A stretch of DNA of 64,000 nucleotides from Calamus simplicifolius (lineage: Eukaryota; Streptophyta; Magnoliopsida; Arecales; Arecaceae): assembly GCA_900491605.1 (NCBI GenBank), contig UESW01001788.1, positions 265,769 to 329,768 on the forward strand. The letters are read 5' to 3'. Position 1 is the stretch's first letter; each line of letters begins with the position of its first letter. A model generated the notes under the pieces. That model did no database searches and was not told the origin of the DNA. It saw only the letters and a list, made by a program, of their open reading frames with translations. The position numbers and the translations under genes were made by a program. Of this stretch, positions 20,294 through 31,311 are shown one piece after another.

Positions 20294-20310
20294 GATGCCC
20301 CCCACACTCC
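20294..20310 (-). other. Polypurine tract of the non-autonomous element
   Basis: On the minus strand GGAGTGTGGGGGGCATC precedes the LTR start TGATGGGG. It resembles the gypsy junction (GGGGGAATC before TGATACGG). Confidence 0.68.
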
Positions 20311-21756
20311 TTGAGTTTGTATGCCCTGCATCAGTTAAGCGAAAGGAGTGTAGAACTTTTTATCTTTGCACTTATCTTTTCATGTTAACTTCAATTATGA
20401 TTTCTTCCAAGTGAGGAAATCCCTTTCCTTTCATGCTGCCTTTTGTGGACATCTGCACACTCTCTGGAGCCATGCTCTTTGCCTGCTCAAGAACTTTTAA
20501 GCAAAGTTTGAAGGTAAGTTAATTACCTTCAACCGACTGAGGGCAGCCAGCAATCCTTTATCAACATGGGGTCCAGAAGTGGTTGCCCGTCAACTATGAG
20601 CCAGAGAGTTGGCCTCTCCTGCTGTGAGCCAACTTGATTTTATCTTTTGACATGAAGTCCAAAAGTCTTTTCGTAGCAATTTGCTGACTTGAGTTTGCCA
20701 AGACAGATAAAACCATTGAGGCTGAGATAAAATTGCCGAAGCGAAAAAAGAGCCGCAAGGGCTAAAATAAAATTGCCTTGGGTGTTCGTATGCTGATCCG
20801 GGAGGTGACTCAAGCGGGTACAGGCTGTTAGGGTATTGAACCGCCTTGGGGGCATCTCTAAGCCAGACCGAGTGATGACCTGTTAGCTGCAATGCCGCCG
20901 AGCTCCTCGAGCGGGTATGGGCTGTTAGGGTATTGAACCGCCTCGGGGGTGCCTCTAAGCCAGATCGAGTGGTGACCCATTAGCCACGATGCCACCAAGC
21001 TCCTCTGAAACCACCTTGGGAGTTTCATGGCCGGCCCGAGAGGTGGCTCGAGGTTACCGAAACCATAGGTCTTGAGCTGCTTCGGAAGTTTCACGGTCGG
21101 CCCGGGGGTGACCTTATGATTGCAGGACCGTTGAGAACCTTTTGAAAGGTTGATTTTGTCTATTTTCCTGTAATGCATTCAGACACTAATGAAAAGAAGT
21201 TTTTTTCTCAAAGTGTAGTGTGCTTAGCTTTTTTATTGGAGAAATTTCGTTGGAGAAATTGATCTCCCTCTGCTTCATTTGGAGGACTTCACATTTGTGG
21301 TGTTTGTTGGTGAGCCTGGAGGGGCTCTTCACTGATAGCTCGAGCTTGCTCTTGCTGATAAGCCTCAAAGAGATATGATGGTGGCGAGTCTCTCACCAGG
21401 GAGATCTTCCACTGGATGGATGATGACTGATCTGAACGACAACTAAATGAGAAGCATGAGCTCTTGTTTGCTATTGTGTGGTCATGGAATAGTGCTCCTG
21501 TAGCTTTTGGGCAGCTACCATTAATGTTTGGATTTGCAGGGTGAGGGTGGCATGATGCTTTGCCTGAGTGGCCTAAGGTAGTAGCAATGATGAAACAGAG
21601 AGCCGGACTCCTATTGCTCAGCTCATTGAGGGTGCCCCCCAGCATTACTGGCGGAAGCCTCTTGGATCTTTGTCATCACCATATTTTTTATCCACCATTG
21701 TTGTCGTAGAGGGAGTGAGGGCTCGTAGCTTAGCGTCGTAGAACTCTGCTTTCTCC
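20311..21756 (-). other. Internal region of the non-autonomous element, no element genes
   Basis: About 1.45 kb without gag-pol motifs in any frame. In element orientation, a 118-codon frame (21645-21289) begins about 110 bp after the primer-binding site, but I recognise no domain in it and it may be chance. A tandem pair of about 97-bp units lies at 20811-21003 (CGGGTA(C/T)(A/G)GGCTGTTAGGG...AGCTCCTC), and pieces of the unit recur up to 21120. Confidence 0.6.
20811..21003. repeat. Tandem pair of 97-bp units inside the non-autonomous element
   Basis: CAAGCGGGTACAGGCTG (20811) and CGAGCGGGTATGGGCTG (about 20908) open two copies. Each then contains TTAGGGTATTGAACCGCC, TCTAAGCCAGA and GATGCC(A/G)CC. 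Later text at 21004-21120 carries a looser third version (GTTTCATGGCCGGCCCG and GTTTCACGGTCGGCCCG). Confidence 0.75.
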
Positions 21757-21776
21757 CTCCCTACCTAGCGTGCCAA
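21757..21776 (-). other. Primer-binding site of the non-autonomous element, unit 1 (degenerate)
   Basis: On the minus strand TTGGCACGCTAGGTAGGGAG adjoins LTR B. It differs from the copy at 23076-23095 by a few bases. Confidence 0.65.
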
Positions 21777-21778
21777 TC

Positions 21779-22910
21779 TGTTGATGCCAAATCATCATCC
21801 TCGAATATCCATGAGCATTCGGTTGCCTCCTCCAGCAAGCCTGGGATCCTTTGATGAGTTTCTTGTGACTGAAAGCATGCAAACAAGTCCTGAGGATCGA
21901 AGATTCCGGCGGGCACCCTCTGATGCTCAAATTAGTGCTCTGGGCAACAATCATGGGCTTGAGGAAGCTTGAAAGAGAGAAGAAGAGAGAGGCTTAGAGC
22001 CATGCTCTCTATGAGCAAGAATGAGCGTTTAGGAGTGTTGTGAGATAGTTGGAGTTGTTCTTGGAGTTACTTGATCAGGGGTCCCTCTTACACATTTTAT
22101 AGATGCTTAGAGATTGTTTGGCTTGAGTGGTTGAGGCCTCATAATGATGAATTTTGTGGGTGAAGTGTTGGAGCTGATGTCTATGAGACTTAAGATGCTG
22201 CCACTTGTCAGAGCATTTATAGCAGCATTAATGTGGCAGCAATGGTAGGGCTAACTTCCTTCCTTGGCATGTTAGGGCTACAGGTCAAGTCTCGTCAGAG
22301 CAGATGGCTGCAGCTGGTTGGTGGGTCGAGTCTTGTCGAGCATGCGCTGTGGTCAGTAGATGAGCCTCATGGTGGTCACAGACAGTAGGCGGGCCACATG
22401 GAGTTGGTGAGTAGGCCTCGTCAGAGTAGATGGTCATGGCTGCATCAATCTGCATAGGTCAGGCAGTAGGTGGGCCTTGCAAGAGCCGCTGGGGATCGAC
22501 TTGGGGGAGTCGGGGCTGTTGGAGGTTGACTCGGAGGAGTCGGGGCTAGTTTGAAGGCGCTGGGGCCGCTGAGGATCGACTTGGAAGAGTCGGAGCCGGT
22601 GGGGGCCGACTCGAAGGAGTCAGGGCCACTGAGGGCCGACTTCGAGGAGTCGGGGCCGATTCGGAGGAGTCGGGGCCGACTTGGAGGAGGCCAAAGGCCG
22701 TCGTGGAGGTGTCCAGATGGTTGGGAGATGGGGCATCGTAGCTGTGCTAGGATGAAGAGACCCGAGATGATGCCATCATGAGTCAACTGGGAGCCCAAGG
22801 GCACCGAAGAGAACCAAGACATAGTCCGGAGTTCCCTGGGACGGTTCCAGATATATAGTCGAGGATGGCCGTGGCCAAGCTGGGGTGCTGGGATGAAGTC
22901 GGTGCAGATG
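21779..22910 (-). repeat. LTR B of the non-autonomous element, truncated
   Basis: Matches LTR A from TGTTGATGCCAAATC up to GGTGCAG (compare about 19406), including the first minisatellite, and then stops abruptly. The missing part is the last 900 bp or so, with the GAGGCC-rich array. The sequence continues directly as internal DNA (22911-23097). Confidence 0.82.
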
Positions 22911-23097
22911 ATGGAACAGAGAGCCGGCCTCCTATTGCTCAGCTCGTTGAGGGTGCCCCCCAGCATTACTCGCAGAAGCCTCTTGGGTATTTGTCATCAC
23001 CATCTTTTTTATCCACCATTATTGTCGTAGAGAGAGTGAGGGCTTGTATCTTAGTGTCGCAGAACTCTGCTTTCTCCCCCTTCCTGGCGCGCCAATC
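22911..23097 (-). other. Fragment of internal region between LTR B and LTR C
   Basis: ATGATGGAACAGAGAGCCGG through GCCAATC repeats the segment 21586-21778 closely and ends in a well-preserved primer-binding site (23076-23095, minus strand, TTGGCGCGCCAGGAAGGGGG). It is what remains of a second internal region after a deletion that also removed part of LTR B. Confidence 0.8.
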
Positions 23098-23596
23098 TGT
23101 TGATGCCAAATCACCGTTTTCGAACGTCCGCGAGCATTCGATCGCCTCCTCCAGCAAGCCCGGGATCATTCGGCGAGCTTCTTGAGCTTAGGAGCCTACA
23201 AACAAGTCTCGAGGATTAGAGATTTCGACGGGAACCCTCTGATGCTCAAGTTAGTGCTCTAGAAAACAACCATGAGCTTGAGGAAGCTCGAAAGAGAGAA
23301 GAAGAGAGAGGCTTAGAGCCGTGCTCTCTATGAACAAGAATGAGCATTTAGGAGTGTTGTGAAGTAGTTGGAGTTGTTCCAGGAGTTACCTGGTCGGGGG
23401 TCCCTCTTACTCATTTTATAGACGCTTAGAGACTGTCTGGCTTGAGTGGTTGAGGCCCCATAATGAGGAATTTTGTGGGTGAAGTTTTGGAGCTAATGTC
23501 TATGAACTTAAGGTGCTGCCACTTGTCAGAGTATTTATGGCAGCATTAATGTGGCAGTAATGGCAGGGCTTTCTTCCTTCCTTGGGATGTCGGGGC
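23098..23596 (-). repeat. LTR C of the non-autonomous element, left part
   Basis: Starts TGTTGATGCCAAATCACC and follows LTR A up to the word GGGGC (23592-23596), where the copia element is inserted. The rest of the LTR is at 33378-34809. Confidence 0.85.
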
Positions 23597-25703
23597 TGTA
23601 AGGAGAAATAACCTCCAAGGCATGCATATTTTAAAATCTGATAACAATTACCAATGGGGAAGCTTAAAGATTAAATATTAATCTATCTAACATGCATCAA
23701 GATCATATCTTTGCCTTATACTATAGGATCGTTTGATCTAAATTATGCATATAAATAAAATCATCAAGATCCTATCTTGATCTTCACGATAAGAAGTCAT
23801 ACTACTTGTCTTGAAGCCTGCCTTAAGATCTAGGGATCATATCACTTACCTTAAGAACAATTGGTAAATCCTTTGTGCTCTGCAGTCGTTCAATCATCCG
23901 GCCTCTAGTATCATCCATGAGAAGTCCCCGAATGATCAAATTTTTGAGAGTGCTAGCTCGTAGAAAAATAACTTTGCTGATCTTGAATCCTCCCACTTGA
24001 ATCTTCTTCCAAGATCCATCAAACTTTTGCTAACATCAGAATCACACCAGAATTTTCTCTTTTGAATATCAATCCATAACATATCGTGTGTTTTTCTGGT
24101 GAAGAATGTCCTCTAATTTATAGGCTCAATTCAGCCTTTAGCCCATTGAATTCTAACACTTAAAATTCTGTCGTTTTGTGAAAACCAAAGAGACATGAAT
24201 TCTAACACTTAGAATTCCAACGTTGACGTTTGATGAAAACGTATGAATTCTAACACTTAGAATTTCAATATTTTTGTTAATTCCGACATTCGGTGAAAAC
24301 CAAAGAGATGTGAATTCTAACACTTAAAATTCTATCGTTTGATTAATTTAAAGAGGTACATTAATTCAACATGAATTCTAACACTTAGAATTCCAATGGA
24401 AACCATTTGAAGAAGATTAAGGTTATACATTAAATTCTACATGAGAATTTAATCTCTCGTGAGATGAGATTTTAGCTATCTCATCATGTGAGATCCTTAT
24501 GCGAGAAAACTTTTTCACACATGGGGTTTGGGTTTGGGTTTTGGGTTTAAGCTGATTTGAATTTATTGGATTGAACCTACATAGATCATGGTCCTAGCCC
24601 AAATCAAATTTGGCTAGTCTTGAATCTATTTAAATCCAAATCAAGTCTAATTTCAAATCAATATTTGAAATTGATTAGTCCTTCTAATAGACTTAAACCT
24701 AATTGAATCTTATTCGCTTGTACTTAACCCAATTGAGATAATTCAATCAATCAAATTAATTAATTAAATCATATACGATTCTCAATCGTTGATCAGCAAA
24801 TAGATCATCCTGAAAAACTTCAATGCGTGTGACTCTCTAGGTTCGAACCTAAGCCGGTAGCATAGGAACAACTTTCTATACTAATCAATGTGCCCATCTA
24901 GCAATGGAACCCGAAGTCCGGATAGATCGAAGAGTTGCTGAGCAAACTCCAAGAACCCTAAGAAATGGTTACCGTATAATTCATCCTTTTGACCATAAAT
25001 GTTAAGGATGGCTTAAGAGCCTGTCAACTCTAAACAGCAAATCCATAAAGTGATTTCAACTTTAGTGATCATGTAACCTTCACATGAAGTGCCTTGGCCA
25101 AGGTCTTGCTAAATTGAAACACAAGCATTTCTCATTTTAACAGGATAGGTCGAATTCCATCTTCATCCACAACTGACTACCATAAGTACTTAACTGTACC
25201 CAGTAACCTTTCGTAGCTAGATTAAAAATTCAGGTGGTCCGGCACCTAAGTACAATGAGTTGCTTGCAAGTCATCGATTGTGATCTTCAGGTCTTAAGGA
25301 TACTTATACCCATATCTTCTCGGATTAACTCTTGACAGCAGAGTGTCCAGAAATGAGTCACGTTCGATGAAATGTACTCCTACACTTTCACCTGTATGTC
25401 ATACCAGTGTCTCTACACTCCTTGGTTAAGAGGACAACCAACAAATATGATATACAACGTCCTATAATTGATAGTACTATGGCTCTGTCATAGTATATCA
25501 TTTGGTCGCGAACTCTTTTGAGGACCTTCAAAGATAAATCCTTCTTTATTGTAAAAGAAGATCACTTCATTACTATTAGAACTTTTAAGAAGATGTTCTT
25601 GTAATGAATAAACTGCCAATAACTTTTATTAATATATCAATTTATATGCTATTTACATTAGCACAATCATCAAATGATTGGCTTTAGGATACAATTCCCA
25701 ACA
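23597..25703 (-). repeat. 3' LTR of the copia element
   Basis: On the minus strand it runs from TGTTGGGAATTGTATCC to CTCCTTACA. It is 2107 bp and matches 31312-33377 throughout. Relative to the other LTR it keeps an extra stretch of about 37 bp around 24373-24410 that includes one palindromic repeat. Confidence 0.92.
24148..24393. repeat. Array of five 21-bp palindromes in the copia 3' LTR
   Basis: GAATTCTAA, then CAC, then TTAGAATTC forms a perfect inverted repeat. Copies or near-copies start at 24148, 24197, 24245, 24312 and 24373, spaced 48-67 bp, within a longer unit that also contains GTGAAAACCAAAGAGA. The 5' LTR has four copies (31863, 31912, 31956, 32023). Position in the LTR is about two thirds of the way from the element-sense start. 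Confidence 0.85.
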
Positions 25704-25717
25704 AACTCTCACTTAAC

Positions 25718-26149
25718 CTAAAGCCACTCATTACAGTATCTAATACTCATCTTCAACTTATAGTCATTAAACTCCTTGATGCTGAGTGCTTTAGTAAATG
25801 GGTCACCTAGGTTTTCCTTTCCGTCAACCTTCTGAAGATTTATGTCACCTTGTTCTACAATCTCTTGAATAAGATAAAACCGGCACAGTATGTGCTTAGT
25901 GCGCTGATGTGCTCGTGGTTCCTTTGCTTGAGCTATGGCACCAATATTGTCACTGTACAACAAGACTGGTCCATCTATAGAAGGTGCCACTCTAAGCTCA
26001 AAAATGAGCTTTCGCAACCACACAGCTTCTTTCACGGCATCTGATGCAGCGATGTACTCTGTCTCACACACCGAATCTGCCATTGTATGTTGCTTGAAAC
26101 TTTTCCAGTAAACAGCTCCACCATTTAGGATAAACATAAAACCTGACAC
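25718..26149 (-). pseudogene. RNase H domain of the copia element
   Basis: This part of pol would degrade the RNA strand during reverse transcription. The frame carries AVYWKSFKQHTMADSVCETEYIAASDAVKEAVWL, with the Glu of the ETEY motif, then YSDNIGAIAQAKEP with the catalytic Asp, HQRTKHI and the C-terminal NLGDPFTKAL. It ends in GAGTGGCTTTAG, 14 bp before the LTR. It is out of frame with the preceding RT segment (26502-26125). Confidence 0.88.
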
Positions 26150-27344
26150 ACTTTTGCTGTCACATGATCTGATTGAAAACTGAAATTAGTATATCCAACT
26201 AGTTTCAAATCAGACTCTTCATAGACTAACCACTGGTCCTTAGTATTTCTCAAATACTTAAGGATTATCTTAACAACTTGCCAATATTTTTCTCCTATAT
26301 TAGATTGGTATCTACTCACTACTCCTAGTGAGTATGCCACGTCTGGTCTTATATATGTCATGGTGTACATAATCGATCCCACTGCTGAAGCATATGGAAT
26401 TCGACTCATATATTCTCTTTCAATAGGAGTTGTCGGACAATCCTTCTTGGAAAGATGAATTCCATGGCCTATCGGAAGATAGCCTTTCTTGGAATTCTCC
26501 ATGCTAAACTTCTTTAGTACGGTGTCAATGTACGTAGATTAGGATAAACCAAGCATCCTCTTAGATCTATCTTTATAGATCTTCATCCCTAGGATGTAGG
26601 ATGCTTCTCCCAGATCTTTCATGGAGAATTATGATGATAACAATATCTTTATTCCTTGTAATGCAGGGATATCATTCCCGATTAAGAGAATATCATACAT
26701 ATATATACAAGAAATACAATAATGGAACTGTTAGCCTATTTATAGATGCAAGGTTCTTCTTTATTCTTAACGAAGCCATAAGATTTGATCACATTATCAA
26801 ATCGTATGTTCCAACTCCTAGATGCTTGCTTAAGTCCATAAATGGACTTCTGTAACCTGCACACTTTAGACTCGTCTTCAGATATAAAACCTTCAGGCTG
26901 TATCATATACACTTGTTCTTCTAAATTACTATTTAAAAAAGTAGTTTTAACATCCATCTGCCAAATCTCATAATCTAAGTGTGCTGCTATAGCTAGCATA
27001 ATCCGAATGGATTTCAGCATTGCCACAAGAGAAAACGTCTCGTCATAGTTAATACCATAATGTTGACGATACCTCTTGGCAACCAGACGTGCTTTATAGG
27101 TCTCTACCTTTCCGTCTATGCCTCTTTTCCTCTTGAAAACCAACTTACACCCTATGGGTTTTATCCCTTCGGGTGGGTCAACTAATGTCCATACATTATT
27201 GTCCTTTATAGAATCAAGTTCGGATTTCATAGCATCAAGCCATTTATTAGAGTCAATCATTTGCATAGCATCCATATAGGCGATCGAATCCTCGTTGTTC
27301 TCATCGAGCTCAATAGGATCTTCGTTCTGGACCAAGAAACCCAA
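26125..27344 (-). pseudogene. Reverse transcriptase domain of the copia element, catalytic YVDD damaged
   Basis: The segment 27344-26736 has WLDAMKSELDSIKDNNVWTLVDPPEG, KLVFKRKRGIDGKVETYKARLVAKRYRQ, QMDVKTTFLNSNLEEQVYMIQPEGF and SIYGLKQASRSWNIRF, the standard copia RT order. The catalytic region at about 26690-26708 should read YVDD, but a base is missing: one frame gives YMYDILLIGND and the first Asp is lost. RT continues at 26502-26125 (PYASAVGSIMYTMTYIRPDVAYSLGVVSRY). A TAA around 26541 and the frame changes show that this copy is dead. Confidence 0.88.
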
Positions 27345-27377
27345 GTATATGTCCGGTTGATGTGGTACTCTACCTGA

Positions 27378-28375
27378 TCATCTTAATGGTGCATCTAAAA
27401 TAGGTTTTGAGTTTGATCTAATCAACTCAGATTCTAAGGATTCAATGGTTTGTATTGTTCCTTCTACTTGATGAACTTCCTCAAGTTCAATATTAGAGCT
27501 ATTTGTTCCTTCACTAAGGAACTCCTTTTCAAGAAAAAATGCTCTATTACTAATGAGCAACTTTTGTTCTTCAATATTGTAGAAGTAATATCCTTTAGTT
27601 TCTTTTGGATAGCAGATAAAAAAATATTTATCAGATTTGGGTTCAAGTTTGTCTGATTTTGCACGTTTCACATAAGCTGGATGCCCCCAGACTCTGAGAC
27701 AGGTGATAACCAGTTTACGTTCATACCACATCTTATGTGGAGTTTTAGAAACATACTTACTTAGAATCTTATTAAGAATATGACAAACTGATTCTAATGC
27801 ATATCCCTAAAATGATATTGGCAAGCTTGCAAAACCCATCATAGACCGAACCATGTCTAATAGAGTTCGATTCCTTCTTTTTGACACACCGTTATGCTGT
27901 GGTGTTCCTGAAGGAGTCCATTGGGAGAGAATCTCATTCTTCCTTAAATATGTCACAAAGTCATTTGAAAGGTATTTTCCTTCTCGATCTGATCGAAGGG
28001 TCTTAATACATTTTCTTGTTTTTTTTTCTACTTCTTTATGATATAGTTTGAATATTTCAAACGACTCAGATTTATGTCTCATAAGATAGACATAACCGAA
28101 CCTAGAAAGGTCGTATGTAAAAGTAATGAAGTAGTAATATCCACCTTTGGCACAAGTGCTTATTGGTCCACATACATCAGTATGTACTAGACTCAGTAGC
28201 TCTTTGGCTCTTTCACCTTTTCAGTAAAAGATGACTTGGTCATTTTACTAATAAGACAGGATTCACAGGTAGTTAATAATTCACAATCATAAACTCGAAG
28301 GATGCCCTCCTGGGTTAACTTGTTTAATCTGTTCTTGTTGATATAACCTAGCCGATGGTGCCAAACATAAATATC
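27378..28375 (-). pseudogene. Integrase domain of the copia element
   Basis: The zinc domain is visible as WHHRLGYINKNRLNKL with CESCLISKM about 25 residues later (H-H-C-C). The core has VHTDVCGP (first Asp; frame change at about 28200), TLRSDREGKYLSNDF (second Asp) and SGTPQHNGVSKRRNRTLLDMVRSMM. There SKRRNR stands where a Glu-containing motif such as AERRNR is expected, so the third catalytic residue appears altered to Lys. A TAG at 27809-27807 cuts the frame, after which TPHKMWYERK and RVWGHPAYVKR continue. The C-terminal region with KGYYFYN follows. Confidence 0.85.
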
Positions 28376-28885
28376 TGTGACATCAGTTATTATAGGGTGC
28401 TTACTTGATTTGTACAGTACATTCACTGGCTGTGATAATATATAAATGTCATTAGATAAATGCCCAGTCATTATAATGACTCCATTCATAATGATATTCA
28501 AAGTAACATCCTTTATTAAAATTTCATAATGAGTTTTGGCCAGAAGGCCTACAGAAATTACGTTCAACAAGAACGTTGGCCAAAAATAACAATCATTTAG
28601 TACGATGACATTTCTATTGAAAACCATTTCAAGAACTCCTAATGTCATAACTGAAACTAATCTTCCATCGTCGACATTAAGGAATCTTTCATTGTCCTTA
28701 AATCTTCTAGTGACTTGTAGTCCTTGCAATGAATTGCAAATGTTAAAAGGACTCCCGGTATCCAATACCCAGGTTTGATTATCATATACAGAAAAATTAC
28801 AAGGTGCTATCATATAAATACCTTGTTGAGCAACATCTTGCCCCCTTTTCTTCTTTGGCCTGTTTGGATCAAGTGTGGCAATGTA
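28376..28885 (-). pseudogene. Protease domain of the copia element
   Basis: WVLDTGSPFNICNSLQGL at about 28771-28720 carries the catalytic Asp of a retroviral-type protease. The following VISVGLL and HLSNDIYIL phrases lead into the integrase. It shares one open frame (28918-28193) with the end of gag and the start of integrase, as expected in a copia polyprotein. Confidence 0.83.
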
Positions 28886-29708
28886 AAGAGGACAGTTCCT
28901 CTTCCAGTGCCCTTGCATCTTGCAATGAAAGCATTTAGCCTAACTTTTATCAACTTTCTTCTTCTGCATCTGATCCCTTATAGATGTCCTAGCATGTTGC
29001 ACCTTTTTTATTCTTTTTCTTCTTCTCTTTTCCAAAGGATTGATGCCCTACCTTAGATCCTTCAATCACATTAACCAAACCCTTAGAGAGCTGGTTATCC
29101 TTCTCAAAGTTCTGTAACAACCCCAACAAACCGTGGTAGTTGACTATAGGCTTTGTCATTCAATAATAAGTAAGGAAAGGTCGGAAGGATGGAGGCAAGG
29201 AATTCAGGATCGCATCTTTTTCCAACTGCTCATATAGGGGAAAGCCGAGCTTGCTTAGGAGTTCTATCTTCTCGATCATATATAATACATGATCAGTGAT
29301 AGAAGATCCATCCCTCATTCGAGCATTAAAAATAGCACAACTAGTCTTGTACCTTTCAACGTCGTCGAGTATGCCGAAAGATTCATTCAATGCTTGAATG
29401 ATTTCTTATTGAATGATTTCTTTCGGTTGAGCATTCTTGAACTGACAACCGAATTCATCGTTCATTGCTGCTAGCATGATGCAACGCACGCTAGTTCTAT
29501 CACTAAGCCACTTCTGATAAGTGTCTCTCTCAGAACTTTGAGTGTTTGCATTAGGTATCTCTGGTGCAGGATTATTCAGAATATATAGAATCCTCTCATG
29601 CTCAAGGACGATCTTAAGTTTTCTAAACCAGCTATTGAAATTTAAACTATTCAACTTATCACTATCCAATAGGGACCTTAATGATAAATTAGTGGTCATT
29701 TTCTGCAT
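28886..29708 (-). pseudogene. gag domain of the copia element
   Basis: The frame starts at ATG 29708 (MQKMTTNLSLRSLLDSDKL), with NFNSWFRKLKIVLEHERILYIL, the typical start of copia gag. Segment 29390-29160 contains MIEKIELLSKLGFPLYEQL and SLPPSFRPFLTYY. The zinc knuckle CFHCKMQGHWKRNC (C-x2-C-x4-H-x4-C) lies at about 28935-28894. At least two frame changes split the domain, one near 29400 and one in the Lys/Arg-rich part before the knuckle (about 29050). Confidence 0.85.
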
Positions 29709-31298
29709 AAGAAAAAACTAAACTTTAGTAGTATATAAATTGACTCAGTCTAAAGACTTGGACTTTAGTCTAAAGATTCTTTCACTATTTTGTTCAAATT
29801 GGCAGCCTCTACACCCCAATTCAAAGAATTATTCTTAATTCTTTAGTGGGCACTAAGATCTACATAGACTACATACAGGCCTAAGTGAAGCTTGGCCAAC
29901 CCATATGCATCTAAGAGTAGGTTCAAAACCAATTATTTTCCCAAACAATTCTTAGTGTTCAGTTTTGCCCCATGTTTCTCTTCAGCAGGCATGGAGTGCC
30001 TCCCTTAAAAGTTCTGATTAGGTCCAACCATTAAATAATATAATCAGTGCAACCTATCTATAGACAACCAAGCCCGAGTGAAGCTCGGCCTACCTGATTG
30101 TCTATTTAATAGTTACGCTGACTTATCATATAATAAATGATAATTCTGATGGTTGACAAGCACCAGGTATGAAGTACCTTCAATGATTATCAAGACATCA
30201 GACTCATTATCACTCACCTTAATGGGAGGCTATGATCTAGTTAACATATAACTATTTCATTTTAAAGACCTAATAATTTTAGAGGATTTAATAATTTGAA
30301 GATAAATTGACTAATCAAATTCTCCCACTGAATCTATGAAGTCAGTAGAATGAAATAAGATTAAGTCAGGTTAAGTGGTATCTAAATCAGTCAAACTAAT
30401 TTTCTTACAGGCATGGGTCAACTCGAATCAGGTAAAAGATCTTAATCAAAAATGGTTCACCATGTTGATCAGGTAAGTGGGACTGATGGAAGAGATATGC
30501 CATTAACTCGTTAAAGACGCATCAGTATGAGTAGCTCACAATTAAAAATCATTCAATTGTTGATCCTAGAGAAACTTGCCAACTTATCTTGACATAATAT
30601 GGTTAACCAATTTTGATTTGACCATCTAAGAGATTCATACTCAACCACGGAGCCTAATCTACTTCCATTTGGTTTAATCAAAGACATGGACATGATCAAC
30701 TACAACTATTATTTGATTTAGAGCATCCTTAACCTAATCTAATTAATTTAGATTTGATCAAATATTCTTATAGTCCATTTGATTTAAACCTTAGGGTCTA
30801 ACCCTTTATGGATCTTATTTAGCTAACCCAAAAGATTAAATATATTCCATGTTTCCATAACTTCCATGTCATATATTTTGAATCATGCATCACTTGCATT
30901 ATATAACTACTCATAATTCCTATATTTAGATCATATCTAAAAAGATTATGAATAAATATTTGACATTCAAATAACACTATCATATCTCATATCTATGTTT
31001 TATACTAAACATGCAATTATCATGCTTTTATACAACATCAATATGTATCAAATATAAAACATCTCTTCAGAGTGCATGTAATCTGTGTTTTGATGCCAAA
31101 GATCAATTTGAATTATCCTTTGACTAAGCATCAAAGATGAAATAACCATAATACGTCATAGAATACCTCGTTGAATGGGATAGTTTGGATTTTTAATCCA
31201 TCTATGACTGGATAGCCTAGTGATCCATTTTAGTTATGATTACAAAATTAATAAGAACACTAATTTACATGCTATAAATTAAATCAAGACGAAACTAT
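29709..31298 (-). other. Long untranslated leader of the copia element
   Basis: About 1.6 kb between the primer-binding site and gag with no substantial reading frame in element sense. It contains two similar phrases, AAGTGAAGCTTGGCC (about 29882) and GAGTGAAGCTCGGCC (about 30075), each within a GCATGGAGTGCC/GGTATGAAGTACC context, suggesting an internal duplication. Packaging or dimerisation signals could be here but cannot be identified by eye. Confidence 0.55.
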
Positions 31299-31311
31299 GG
31301 CTCTGATACCA
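31299..31311 (-). other. Primer-binding site of the copia element (initiator Met tRNA)
   Basis: On the minus strand TGGTATCAGAGCC adjoins the 5' LTR. It is the standard plant copia site complementary to the 3' end of initiator methionine tRNA. Confidence 0.93.
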
